From an uncultured Holophagaceae bacterium (lineage in GTDB: Bacteria > Acidobacteriota > Holophagae > Holophagales > Holophagaceae), in NCBI GenBank assembly GCA_903919165.1, contig CAIXHJ010000387.1, forward strand, positions 1 through 7,172: 7,172 nt of DNA, given 5' to 3'. This document shows, piece by piece, positions 1 through 6,062 of this stretch. A program made the translations under genes and the position numbers. The notes below the pieces were generated by a model. The model worked only from the letters and a program-made list of their open reading frames with translations, searched no databases and was not told the DNA's origin. Numbering within the stretch: the first letter of the stretch is position 1; each line of letters opens with the position of its first letter.

Positions 1-165
1 ATGGCAAAGGTCCGCTCAAGGGCCATGGCTCCTCCAGAATCCAAACGTTTAGTCTGCCCTGTGCCGGTAACTTCGGCAACCACGGAGGCTTGGAGGCAGC
101 TTCCGGCGCTGGGAAATGGGGATCCATCGCGCTACAATCAACGGTTTACGCGACTGGACGGCTTC
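1..165 (+). other. Leader region upstream of secA, probably untranslated
   Basis: The secA reading frame is open from base 1 and has an ATG there, so an automatic call could add 55 residues to SecA. I do not believe that extension. Its third codon positions are G or C in only 31 of 55 codons, against 18 of the first 20 codons after base 166. The 55 residues match nothing I recognise, whereas residues from the ATG at 166 align directly with the usual SecA N-terminus. A promoter-like TACAAT lies inside the stretch at 133-138. A second frame (from base 2) ends in TAG at 50-52 and could be the tail of an upstream gene, but 17 codons are too few to identify it. A short inverted repeat (TGCCG 62-66, CGGCA 74-78) is present and of unclear meaning. 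Confidence 0.6.
110..138 (+). promoter_or_regulatory. Candidate sigma-70-type promoter for secA
   Basis: A -10-like TACAAT (133-138) matches the TATAAT consensus at five of six bases. With a 17-base spacer, the -35 position (110-115) reads TGGGAA, which matches TTGACA at only three of six bases. Transcription would start near 145 and give a leader of about 20 bases before the ATG at 166. The leader has only a weak Shine-Dalgarno-like GGA at 156-158. The -10 is good and the -35 is poor, so this is a candidate only. Confidence 0.4.
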
Positions 166-2784
166 ATGCTCGACAACTTCCTCAAGAAACTCATCGGCTC
201 CAAGAATGACCGGGAGCTGAAGCGGCTGTGGGCCAAGGTCGAGGCCATCAATGTGCTCGAGCCGGAGATCTCCGCTCTCAGCGATGATGCCTTGAAGGCC
301 AAGACGCCCTACCTCAAGGAGAAGTTGGCCAATGGCGCCATCCTGGAGGACATCCTTCCCGAGGCCTTCGCTGTGGCCCGGGAGGCCAGCAAGCGCGTGC
401 TCAAGATGCGCCACTTCGATGTGCAGCTGGTGGGCGGTATGGCCCTGCATGAGGGCAAGGTCGCCGAGATGCGCACCGGTGAAGGCAAGACCCTGACCGC
501 CACCCTCCCTCTCTATCTGAACGCCTTGGCGGGTAAGGGCGCCCATCTGGTCACGGTGAATGACTACTTGGCCCGGCGAGACGCCGAGTGGATGGGCCGC
601 CTCTACACCTGGCTGGGCCTGAGCGTCGGCATCATCCAGCACGGCCTCGAGGACCAGCAGCGCCGCGATGCCTACGGCTGCGACATCACCTACGCCACGA
701 ACAATGAGCTGGGCTTCGACTACCTCCGCGACAACATGAAGTGGGATCTGGAGGATTTCACCCAGCGCGGTTTCCACTACGCCATCGTGGACGAGGTGGA
801 CAGCATCCTCATCGACGAGGCCCGCACGCCGCTCATCATCGCGGGCAGCAGCGAAGAGGACACCTCCAAGTACTTCCGCATCGACGCCATCGTCCCCAAG
901 CTAAAGGCGGACGTGCACTACAAGGTGGACGAGAAAGACCGCCAGGTGATGCTGACGGACGATGGCATCCACCATGCCGAACACCTGCTCAGCGTGACGA
1001 ACCTTTACGATCCGACCAGCATCGAGACCCTGCACGGGCTCAACCAGGCGCTCCTGGCCCACAACCTCTACCGGCTGGACGTGGACTACATGGTCCGCCC
1101 CAAGGAGGATGGCAAGGGCATGGAAGTGGTCATCGTGGACGAATTCACGGGCCGCCTCATGCCGGGACGCCGGTGGTCCAACGGCCTACACCAGGCCATC
1201 GAGGCCAAGCAAGGGGTGGAGGTCAACGCCGAGAACCAGACTCTCGCCACCGTCACCTTCCAGAATTTCTTCCGCATGTACCACAGGCTGGCTGGCATGA
1301 CCGGCACGGCCGAGACCGAGGCCACGGAACTGCATTCCATCTACAAGCTGGACGTGATCGTGGTGCCCACGAACATGCCCATGATCCGCACGGATTTCGC
1401 CGACACGGTCTATTCGACCCGAACCGGGAAGAAGAAGGCCATCGTCGAGGAGATCAAGGAACTGCACGCGAAGGGCCAGCCCATGCTGGTGGGCACAGCC
1501 AGCATCGAAAGCAGCGAAGACCTGTCCGACGCCCTCAAGGCGGCCCGTATCCCCCATGTGGTGCTGAACGCGAAGCACCATGAGCGAGAGGCGGAGATCG
1601 TGGCCCAGGCCGGCCGCAAAGGCGCTGTCACCATCGCCACCAACATGGCGGGCCGTGGCACGGACATCATTCTCGGCGGAAATCCCGAGGGCCTGGCCCG
1701 GCTCGAGGCCAAGAAGAAGAACATCACCCTCTACGATGACGAGGGGTTCGAAACACCCGAGTTCTCGGCCCTCGTGGAGAAGATGCGGGAGCAGACCACG
1801 GCCGAGCACGAGGAGGTGGTGTCTCTCGGCGGCCTTCACATTCTGGGGACCGAACGCCACGAGAGCCGGCGCATCGACAATCAGCTCCGAGGCCGCGCCG
1901 GCCGCCAGGGGGATCCCGGTACCAGCCGCTTCTACCTGTCCCTTGAGGACGACCTGATGCGGATCTTCGGGGGCGACCGCATCAAGAACCTCATGGGCGC
2001 CATGGGCATGAACGACGACGAACCCATCGAAGCGGGCATGGTGACCCGTGCCATCGAGCGCAGCCAGAAGCGCGTGGAGGCCCACCATTTCGAGATCCGC
2101 AAGCACTTGATCGAATACGACGATGTGATGAACAAACAACGCATCTTCTTCTACGGGCTTCGCACCGAAATCCTGAAGGGCAACACCAAGGAATACGTGC
2201 TGCGGGTGGCCGCCGAGATAGCCGAGGGCATCGCCAATGATTTCCTTCCGGACAAGGGCGAACGTGATCTGGCTGGTTTCCGCGAGCGCGTGGAGCAGCT
2301 CTTCACCCTCACGGGCGAGGAAGTGGATGCCGTGGGCCAGATGCCCCAGGCCCAGGCCAGCCAGGCCCTGGCAGTCCTGGTGCAGCGCTACTACGAGGGC
2401 AAGGACGAACGCCTGGGCGGCGAGGGCATGCGCAGTTACGAGCGCTGGTCCATCCTCCAGATCATCGATGCGGCCTGGAAGCGGCACTTGCTGGTCATGG
2501 ACCATCTGAAGGAGGCCATCGGCTTCCGCGGCTATGGCCAGAAGGATCCCCTGGTGGAGTACAAGCGCGAAAGCTACGAATACTTCGAGCAGATGCGCTT
2601 CGGCTACGAAGACGAGATCATCTCCTACCTCTACCGAGTGGAGCCCCAGCCCGCCTACGTGCCGGACGAGGACTTCTTCCGGGCACCCTCGGAGACCATC
2701 GAGCTGGGCCCTGACGAGCAGGGCAACCTTCCCGAAGGGGTCCAGCGCGTCCTGCGGTTCACGGCCGGCGGCTTGGAGGATTGA
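166..2784 (+). CDS. secA: SecA, preprotein translocase ATPase
   Basis: SecA is the cytoplasmic motor that binds SecYEG and uses ATP to push unfolded preproteins across the inner membrane. From the ATG at 166 the protein has 872 residues, and its numbering runs parallel to E. coli SecA (901 aa). The Walker A motif MRTGEGKT is at 102-109 and the Walker B/DEVD motif at 209-212. The preprotein cross-linking domain spans roughly 228-370. GMTGTAETE (377-385) follows, then the second nucleotide-binding fold with AGRGTDI (495-501) and the arginine-finger motif QLRGRAGRQGDPG (573-585). The helical scaffold and two-helix-finger region follow at about 620-820. The protein ends in a short acidic/hydrophobic tail without the C-terminal CxCxnCH/CC zinc-binding motif used for SecB and lipid contacts in E. 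coli, and the only cysteine is at residue 172. Start choice: homology begins exactly at MLDNFLKKL, and codon bias collapses upstream. The gene is followed by a terminator and is probably transcribed alone or as the end of its unit. Confidence 0.98.
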   Translation: MLDNFLKKLIGSKNDRELKRLWAKVEAINVLEPEISALSDDALKAKTPYLKEKLANGAILEDILPEAFAVAREASKRVLKMRHFDVQLVGGMALHEGKVAEMRTGEGKTLTATLPLYLNALAGKGAHLVTVNDYLARRDAEWMGRLYTWLGLSVGIIQHGLEDQQRRDAYGCDITYATNNELGFDYLRDNMKWDLEDFTQRGFHYAIVDEVDSILIDEARTPLIIAGSSEEDTSKYFRIDAIVPKLKADVHYKVDEKDRQVMLTDDGIHHAEHLLSVTNLYDPTSIETLHGLNQALLAHNLYRLDVDYMVRPKEDGKGMEVVIVDEFTGRLMPGRRWSNGLHQAIEAKQGVEVNAENQTLATVTFQNFFRMYHRLAGMTGTAETEATELHSIYKLDVIVVPTNMPMIRTDFADTVYSTRTGKKKAIVEEIKELHAKGQPMLVGTASIESSEDLSDALKAARIPHVVLNAKHHEREAEIVAQAGRKGAVTIATNMAGRGTDIILGGNPEGLARLEAKKKNITLYDDEGFETPEFSALVEKMREQTTAEHEEVVSLGGLHILGTERHESRRIDNQLRGRAGRQGDPGTSRFYLSLEDDLMRIFGGDRIKNLMGAMGMNDDEPIEAGMVTRAIERSQKRVEAHHFEIRKHLIEYDDVMNKQRIFFYGLRTEILKGNTKEYVLRVAAEIAEGIANDFLPDKGERDLAGFRERVEQLFTLTGEEVDAVGQMPQAQASQALAVLVQRYYEGKDERLGGEGMRSYERWSILQIIDAAWKRHLLVMDHLKEAIGFRGYGQKDPLVEYKRESYEYFEQMRFGYEDEIISYLYRVEPQPAYVPDEDFFRAPSETIELGPDEQGNLPEGVQRVLRFTAGGLED

Positions 2785-2806
2785 TTTCTTCCTTGATTCC
2801 CACCCG

Positions 2807-2846
2807 AGAAAATCGCGGGGGCCGAATGCCCCCCCCGCGATTTTCT
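2807..2846 (+). terminator. Intrinsic terminator after secA, possibly bidirectional
   Basis: A perfect 15-base inverted repeat pairs 2807-2821 (AGAAAATCGCGGGGG) with 2832-2846 (CCCCCGCGATTTTCT) around a 10-base loop. The GC-rich core is flanked by an A-tract on the left and a T-tract (TTTTCTT) on the right. The T-tract can act as the U-run on the plus strand, and the mirrored A-tract would supply a U-run on the minus strand. It begins 22 bases after the secA stop and ends 36 bases before rapZ, so it should separate the two genes. Confidence 0.85.
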
Positions 2847-2882
2847 TAGGCAGGTCCTGCGGCCCTGCTACAAACTAGTGTC
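2846..2882 (+). promoter_or_regulatory. Candidate extended -10 promoter for rapZ, perhaps leaderless
   Basis: Because a terminator precedes rapZ, the gene needs its own promoter. TGC followed by TACAAA (2866-2874) resembles an extended -10 (TGnTATAAT). The expected -35 position (2846-2851, TTAGGC) is poor and lies on the edge of the terminator. A start site about seven bases after the -10 would fall at about 2881, one or two bases before the ATG at 2883. No Shine-Dalgarno sequence is visible in the preceding 20 bases. The core TACAA resembles that of the candidate secA promoter. Confidence 0.3.
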
Positions 2883-3734
2883 ATGGAACTCATCGTCGTC
2901 ACGGGACTCTCAGGCGCGGGCCGGCACTCGGTACTCGGCGCCCTGGAGGACAGCGGCTGCACGGCCCTCGATAATGTGCCACCCCGGCTGTTGGAACCTC
3001 TGCTCGAATTGGAGTCCAAGCTGCAGCCGAACCGCGAGCGGCTGGTGGTCGGCATGGACAGCCGGCAGGAGGAGTTCGTCCAGGAATTCGAACCCCTGCT
3101 GGAGCGGCTGCAACAGAGGGATGTGCCGGTGCAGGTGGTGTTCGTGGAAGCTGGCGACGAGGTCCTGTTGCGCCGGTACTCCGAGACCCGCCGTCCCCAC
3201 CACCTGGCCCAGCTCGGAACCGCAGAGGAAGGCATCCGGCGTGAACGGGAACTGCTCGCTCCCATCCGGGCCCTGGCGAGCACCATCCTCGACACGACCC
3301 AGCTGAGCCTGTCTGAATTGCGCCTCCGGATCGCCGCCCTGGTTCCCCAGGTGCCTACCCGCGGCACCGCGGTTCGTCTGCTCAGTTTCGGGTACAAGCG
3401 AGGCATTCCGGCCGATGCGGACGTGATCCTGGACGCGAGGTTCCTGCCCAATCCCTTCTACATCGAGGACCTGAAGCCCCTTACGGGGCGCGACGGGCCC
3501 GTCCAGGCGTTCTTGCTGGAATTTCCGGAATTTCACGAATTTCTTGATCGCGCGGAATCCTGGCTGCGCTGGTCTCTGCCGCTGGTGCAGCAGGAAGGGC
3601 GGGCCTATCACACCCTGGCCATCGGCTGCACGGGGGGCCAGCACCGCTCGGTGGCCCTGGTGGAGGTCCTGGCGCAACGGCTCAAGCACGATGTGGCGGC
3701 CCTGACCATCAGGCACCGGGAGCTGGACGGCTGA
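2883..3734 (+). CDS. rapZ: RapZ/YvcJ-family protein with degenerate P-loop
   Basis: The RapZ (YvcJ, UPF0042) family has an N-terminal P-loop NTPase-like domain and a C-terminal RNA or ligand-binding domain. In E. coli RapZ directs RNase E to the small RNA GlmZ and senses glucosamine-6-phosphate. In Bacillus YvcJ binds and hydrolyses nucleotides. The 283-residue length is normal for the family (E. coli 284). Family hallmarks seen are LED at 21-23, LDNVP at 29-33, DEVLLRRYSETRRPH at 92-106, SFGYKRGIP at 168-176, DARFLPNP at 184-191 and GCTGGQHRS at 248-256. The P-loop is aberrant: GLSGAG (8-13) is followed by R14-H15 where the family has Lys-Ser/Thr. The RHRELDG end is shorter in basic residues than the E. 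coli tail. The ATG at 2883 is the only plausible start, since the frame is closed by TAG at 2847-2849 and no other ATG, GTG or TTG lies between. The gene is not next to rpoN, ptsN or HPr kinase, its frequent neighbours. Family assignment is firm; retained GlmZ-like or nucleotide function is not. Confidence 0.93.
   Translation: MELIVVTGLSGAGRHSVLGALEDSGCTALDNVPPRLLEPLLELESKLQPNRERLVVGMDSRQEEFVQEFEPLLERLQQRDVPVQVVFVEAGDEVLLRRYSETRRPHHLAQLGTAEEGIRRERELLAPIRALASTILDTTQLSLSELRLRIAALVPQVPTRGTAVRLLSFGYKRGIPADADVILDARFLPNPFYIEDLKPLTGRDGPVQAFLLEFPEFHEFLDRAESWLRWSLPLVQQEGRAYHTLAIGCTGGQHRSVALVEVLAQRLKHDVAALTIRHRELDG
3519..3545 (+). repeat. Three tandem 9-base units inside rapZ
   Basis: GAATTTC occurs at 3519-3525, 3528-3534 and 3537-3543, exactly nine bases apart, making three 9-base units that differ only in the last two bases. 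They encode Glu-Phe-x three times (residues 213-221, EFP EFH EFL) in the C-terminal domain. The patch is AT-rich compared with its surroundings and uses TTT for Phe, although the gene otherwise favours C/G third positions. Confidence 0.85.
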
Positions 3735-3740
3735 GCCGTC
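3726..3740 (+). repeat. Hairpin across the rapZ stop codon
   Basis: GACGGC (3726-3731) and GCCGTC (3735-3740) form a perfect six-base stem whose three-base loop is exactly the TGA stop codon. No T-tract follows, so it is not a standard terminator. A second GACGGC at 3774-3779 could compete for the same GCCGTC arm, giving two mutually exclusive folds in the rapZ 3' end. Confidence 0.5.
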
Positions 3741-3782
3741 AACTGGAAATGATTGGTTCGTTCCGATGGCGAGGACGGCATA

Positions 3783-3835
3783 AGGGGCCCTGACGGAACA
3801 ACCAGAAGAGTACTGGCTATTCCGAAACGGCCCCT
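3783..3835. repeat. 53-base near-palindromic hairpin between convergent genes
   Basis: Arms AGGGGCC (3783-3789) and GGCCCCT (3829-3835), then CGGAA (3794-3798) and TTCCG (3820-3824), then CCAG (3802-3805) and CTGG (3813-3816) nest in perfect register. They are separated by symmetric 4x4 and 3x3 internal loops and capped by a seven-base loop (3806-3812). Counting two extra pairs inside the internal loops, 18 of 23 opposed positions are Watson-Crick. It overlaps the stop codon of the minus-strand gene (3834-3836). It has no T-tract on either side. It could be a shared 3'-end or decay-blocking structure, a REP-like element, or a factor-assisted bidirectional terminator. Confidence 0.6.
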
Positions 3836-4958
3836 AATCCCCCTCTGTGAACACCACGCCGCGCTTGGCCAGATCCTCGCGGATGAAGTCCCAGGCACCG
3901 GGCTCCTGGCCGACGAATTCCGGCGGGCTGATGCCCCTGCGGTTGTAGCCGCCCCTGGCCAACAGGCGCACGGCGGCGGTGCAGGTATAACCGGTGGTGC
4001 GCGCCATGGACGTGGTCCTCGTGGCACGGTCGTAGCGGTCGAGCAGGTTCAGCTGCTTGCGTATCCGCCGGCCTCCCTTCTCGCCCTCAATGGTGACGCG
4101 CATGACGGTGAAGTCCTCGTCGCCGTCCTGCATGGACCACATGGGGAAGAGCAGGGCCGTAGTCAGTTCCAATGGGCTGATCTCGGTTGCACCCACCCGG
4201 ATCTTCCCCTTGCCGAAAAAGCCAGACTCACGCAGCATCCTCATCTTCTCGATGTGGCCGGGGTAGCGCAGGGTCTTCTCCTTCATGTCCGGTACCTGCG
4301 GAAAGGTCTTGAGGATGCTGCGCAGGCCGTCGGTATTGAAGGATTCCAGGGTGCCCAGACCCTCGAAGTCCAGCAGCTCGGGTTCGGACAGGGCCGGGAA
4401 GGTGACCACCCGACCGTCCTTCACGTAACGGGCCGGGCGCGTGTATTCCTCGAGGACGTCGATGGGGCTGAATCCCGCCTTGTATTCATAGGGCCAGGTG
4501 CGGACAACGGGCAGGCCGCCCACCAGACACTCGAAGGAGGTGATGCGGTCCCACTGGCGGGAGGTGTCACCCAGGATGAGGTTATCGCAGCCCGGTGCGA
4601 TGCCACAGTCCACGATGGCCGTGAGCTTTTGGCCCTTCGCCAGCTCATCCAGCTCGAAACAGTCCTCGTCAAAGAAGGAAATGTCCACCAAGCTCTTGCC
4701 GGCCTCCAGCACGGCCTTGGCGGTGGTGAAACCCATGAAGCCCGGTACTGCGCCCACCACCAGGTCCGCGTCTGCGACGGCGCCCTTCACACTATCCGGG
4801 AGCGACAGATCGGTGATCCGCGTGGAGAGGCCCGCGCCATGCATGCTCGATAGGACAGCTTCGGAGCGGTCCACCACCGTGACCTTGAAATCCGGGGCCA
4901 GGTCCCGGGCCATGGCGCCGCCGACGCGGCCAGCCCCGAGAACAACGACGTGCAACAT
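3834..4958 (-). CDS. Saccharopine/lysine dehydrogenase-family oxidoreductase
   Basis: This is a 374-residue NAD(P)-dependent oxidoreductase of the saccharopine dehydrogenase family. The N-terminal Rossmann fold has GAGRVG at 8-13, and the second strand ends in VTVVD with Asp30, which favours NAD, although Arg31 follows. Further family features are DCGIAPG at 117-123, GGLPV at 147-151, EYTRPA at 171-176, SFNTDG at 206-211, LRYPGH at 230-235 and the C-terminal MARTTGYT (318-325) and GISPPE (342-347). The pattern resembles bacterial L-lysine 6-dehydrogenases (LysDH, oxidising lysine to the semialdehyde) at least as much as saccharopine dehydrogenases, so the substrate is not settled. The ATG at 4958 is chosen because AAGGAG lies six bases upstream and homology begins at MLHVVVLGAG. 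Upstream in-frame ATGs at 4997 and 4973 would add 13 or 5 residues without a better ribosome site. It stands alone, convergent to rapZ and divergent from mltG, so the context gives no pathway. Confidence 0.9.
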   Translation of the reverse strand: MLHVVVLGAGRVGGAMARDLAPDFKVTVVDRSEAVLSSMHGAGLSTRITDLSLPDSVKGAVADADLVVGAVPGFMGFTTAKAVLEAGKSLVDISFFDEDCFELDELAKGQKLTAIVDCGIAPGCDNLILGDTSRQWDRITSFECLVGGLPVVRTWPYEYKAGFSPIDVLEEYTRPARYVKDGRVVTFPALSEPELLDFEGLGTLESFNTDGLRSILKTFPQVPDMKEKTLRYPGHIEKMRMLRESGFFGKGKIRVGATEISPLELTTALLFPMWSMQDGDEDFTVMRVTIEGEKGGRRIRKQLNLLDRYDRATRTTSMARTTGYTCTAAVRLLARGGYNRRGISPPEFVGQEPGAWDFIREDLAKRGVVFTEGD

Positions 4959-5045
4959 CACGGACTCCTTCATGATGGCAGTGCCTGTGGTCGGCATCGA
5001 GCCTCTTGAGTAGCTGGATCCACGCTATCACGGCATTCTGGAGGC
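4959..5045. promoter_or_regulatory. Divergent intergenic region, probable promoters both ways
   Basis: These 87 bases separate two divergent genes, so both must be transcribed from here or from within the neighbouring gene. For mltG, TATCAC (5026-5031) is a weak -10 and TTGAGT (5006-5011) a fair -35, but the 14-base spacer is too short. Toward the dehydrogenase I see no convincing pair. I cannot fix either promoter. Confidence 0.4.
4965..4970 (-). promoter_or_regulatory. Ribosome binding site deciding the dehydrogenase start
   Basis: On the minus strand AAGGAG lies six bases before the ATG at 4958, which is ideal spacing. The GTG just before that ATG (4961-4959) would leave only three bases, and the ATG at 4973 precedes the site. 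The site therefore favours 4958. Confidence 0.8.
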
Positions 5046-6062
5046 ATGGCGCGTTCCCATGTCTCCTTTCGGCTCCTCCTGTCCACCGCGACCCTGGCCA
5101 TCCTGCCGGTGCTGGGAGGATGGTGGGCCTGGAAGGGGCAGGGGCCCCTCCAGCAGGAGACCACCGTGCTGGTCAAGAAGGGCACGAACATCAACCAGGT
5201 GGCGGACCAGCTGGAGCGGGACGGCGTGATCCGTTCTGCCGCGCTTTTCAAGCTCTGGGCCCGGACCCGCAAGCTCCAACTCATCCGCGGCGAATACACG
5301 TTCACGCCCCGGACCAGCCTTTCGGATGTCGCAGGAAAACTGCGGCGCGCGGAAATCCAATACACCCTCGTGTCCATCCCGGAAGGTGCCCATGCCTGGT
5401 CGGTGCAGAAGCGTCTGAAGGACTTCGTGCCGGAGGATGCTTTTTGGGTTCTCTGGAAGAGCCCGCGCCTGGCCAGGACGGCGGGCTTCGAGCAGGCCGA
5501 AAGCCTGGAGGGCCTCGTGGCGCCGGCCACCTACAAGCTGCACCATGCCCTGGAGCCCGAGGAAGTGATGCTCATGCTGGTGGAAGCCTTCCGCGATCAG
5601 GTGCGTCCGGGGCTGGAGGGCGGCGTGCTGGCGCCCTATGACACGCTGATCCTGGCGAGCCTGGTGGAGAAAGAGACCAAACTGGCGGAAGAACAGCCGA
5701 AGGTGGCCGGGGTCTACAAGAAGCGCCTCGACCTCGGCATGCGCCTGCAATGCGATCCCACCAGCCTCTACGCCCGCTGGCTCAGCGGCGATCTGCGGTT
5801 CACTGCCCCGATGGAGAAGGATATCCGGCGTCCCGACCGGTTCAACACCTACACCGTGGCTGGCCTTCCCCCGACACCCATCGCCGTTCCCAGTGCCACA
5901 GCCATTGAGGCAGCCAAGTCGCCAATCGTGGGCAAGGATCTCTACTTCGTGGCCACCGGCATGGGCGGCCACAATTTTGCACCCAGCCTGAGGGGACACA
6001 ACCTGAACGTGGGTGCGTACCGCAAGGAAATGGCCCGGCAGAAGCGGCTGGCTCGTGGCTAA
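5046..6062 (+). CDS. mltG: MltG, endolytic murein transglycosylase
   Basis: MltG (YceG family) is a single-pass inner-membrane enzyme that cleaves nascent glycan strands in the periplasm and so acts as a chain terminator of peptidoglycan synthesis. The 338 residues begin with a short basic stretch and a hydrophobic segment (about 9-28, ending at GWWAWKG) that serves as the membrane anchor. A LysM-like region follows at about 40-105. The catalytic core carries SLVEKET (205-211), with Glu208 corresponding to the E. coli catalytic Glu218. It continues with GMRLQCDPT (231-239), FNTYTVAGLPPTPI (266-279) and YFVATGMGGH (300-309). The family's usual PDTY is PATY here (160-163), and GLPPGPI is GLPPTPI; neither touches the catalytic Glu. 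The frame is closed by TGA at 5007-5009 and no other usual start codon lies between, so the ATG at 5046 is preferred. A GGAGG at 5040-5044 sits only one base before it, which is unusually close. Its stop overlaps the start of tlyA, so the two are probably co-translated. Confidence 0.96.
   Translation: MARSHVSFRLLLSTATLAILPVLGGWWAWKGQGPLQQETTVLVKKGTNINQVADQLERDGVIRSAALFKLWARTRKLQLIRGEYTFTPRTSLSDVAGKLRRAEIQYTLVSIPEGAHAWSVQKRLKDFVPEDAFWVLWKSPRLARTAGFEQAESLEGLVAPATYKLHHALEPEEVMLMLVEAFRDQVRPGLEGGVLAPYDTLILASLVEKETKLAEEQPKVAGVYKKRLDLGMRLQCDPTSLYARWLSGDLRFTAPMEKDIRRPDRFNTYTVAGLPPTPIAVPSATAIEAAKSPIVGKDLYFVATGMGGHNFAPSLRGHNLNVGAYRKEMARQKRLARG

Noticed and set aside
53..120. Riboswitch upstream of secA
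   Set aside because: Short inverted repeats and GG-rich segments are present, but no known aptamer core could be matched.
741..1583. 280-codon plus-strand frame inside secA
   Set aside because: It is out of frame with SecA and low-complexity (rich in Gly, Arg, His, Pro), typical of a frame shadow.
1186..2505. 439-codon open frame on the minus strand inside secA
   Set aside because: It lies wholly antisense to a fully conserved SecA, its composition is His/Gly/Leu-rich with no recognisable domain, and long antisense frames are expected in GC-rich genes.
3783..3835. Integron attC site
   Set aside because: The stem is symmetric, but no RYYYAAC/GTTRRRY core sites or extrahelical bases of the attC pattern are present, and no integrase or cassette context is visible.
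3753..4853. 366-codon plus-strand open frame opposite the dehydrogenase gene
   Set aside because: It is the antisense shadow of a gene with clear Rossmann and family motifs, and it has no domain of its own.
5028..5999. 323-codon minus-strand open frame opposite mltG
   Set aside because: It covers the same bases as MltG with its conserved catalytic core and shows no family features.
6013..6054. Longer TlyA start at the ATG at 6013
   Set aside because: The extra 14 residues read out of frame within the conserved mltG 3' end, and homology starts at the GTG at 6055.
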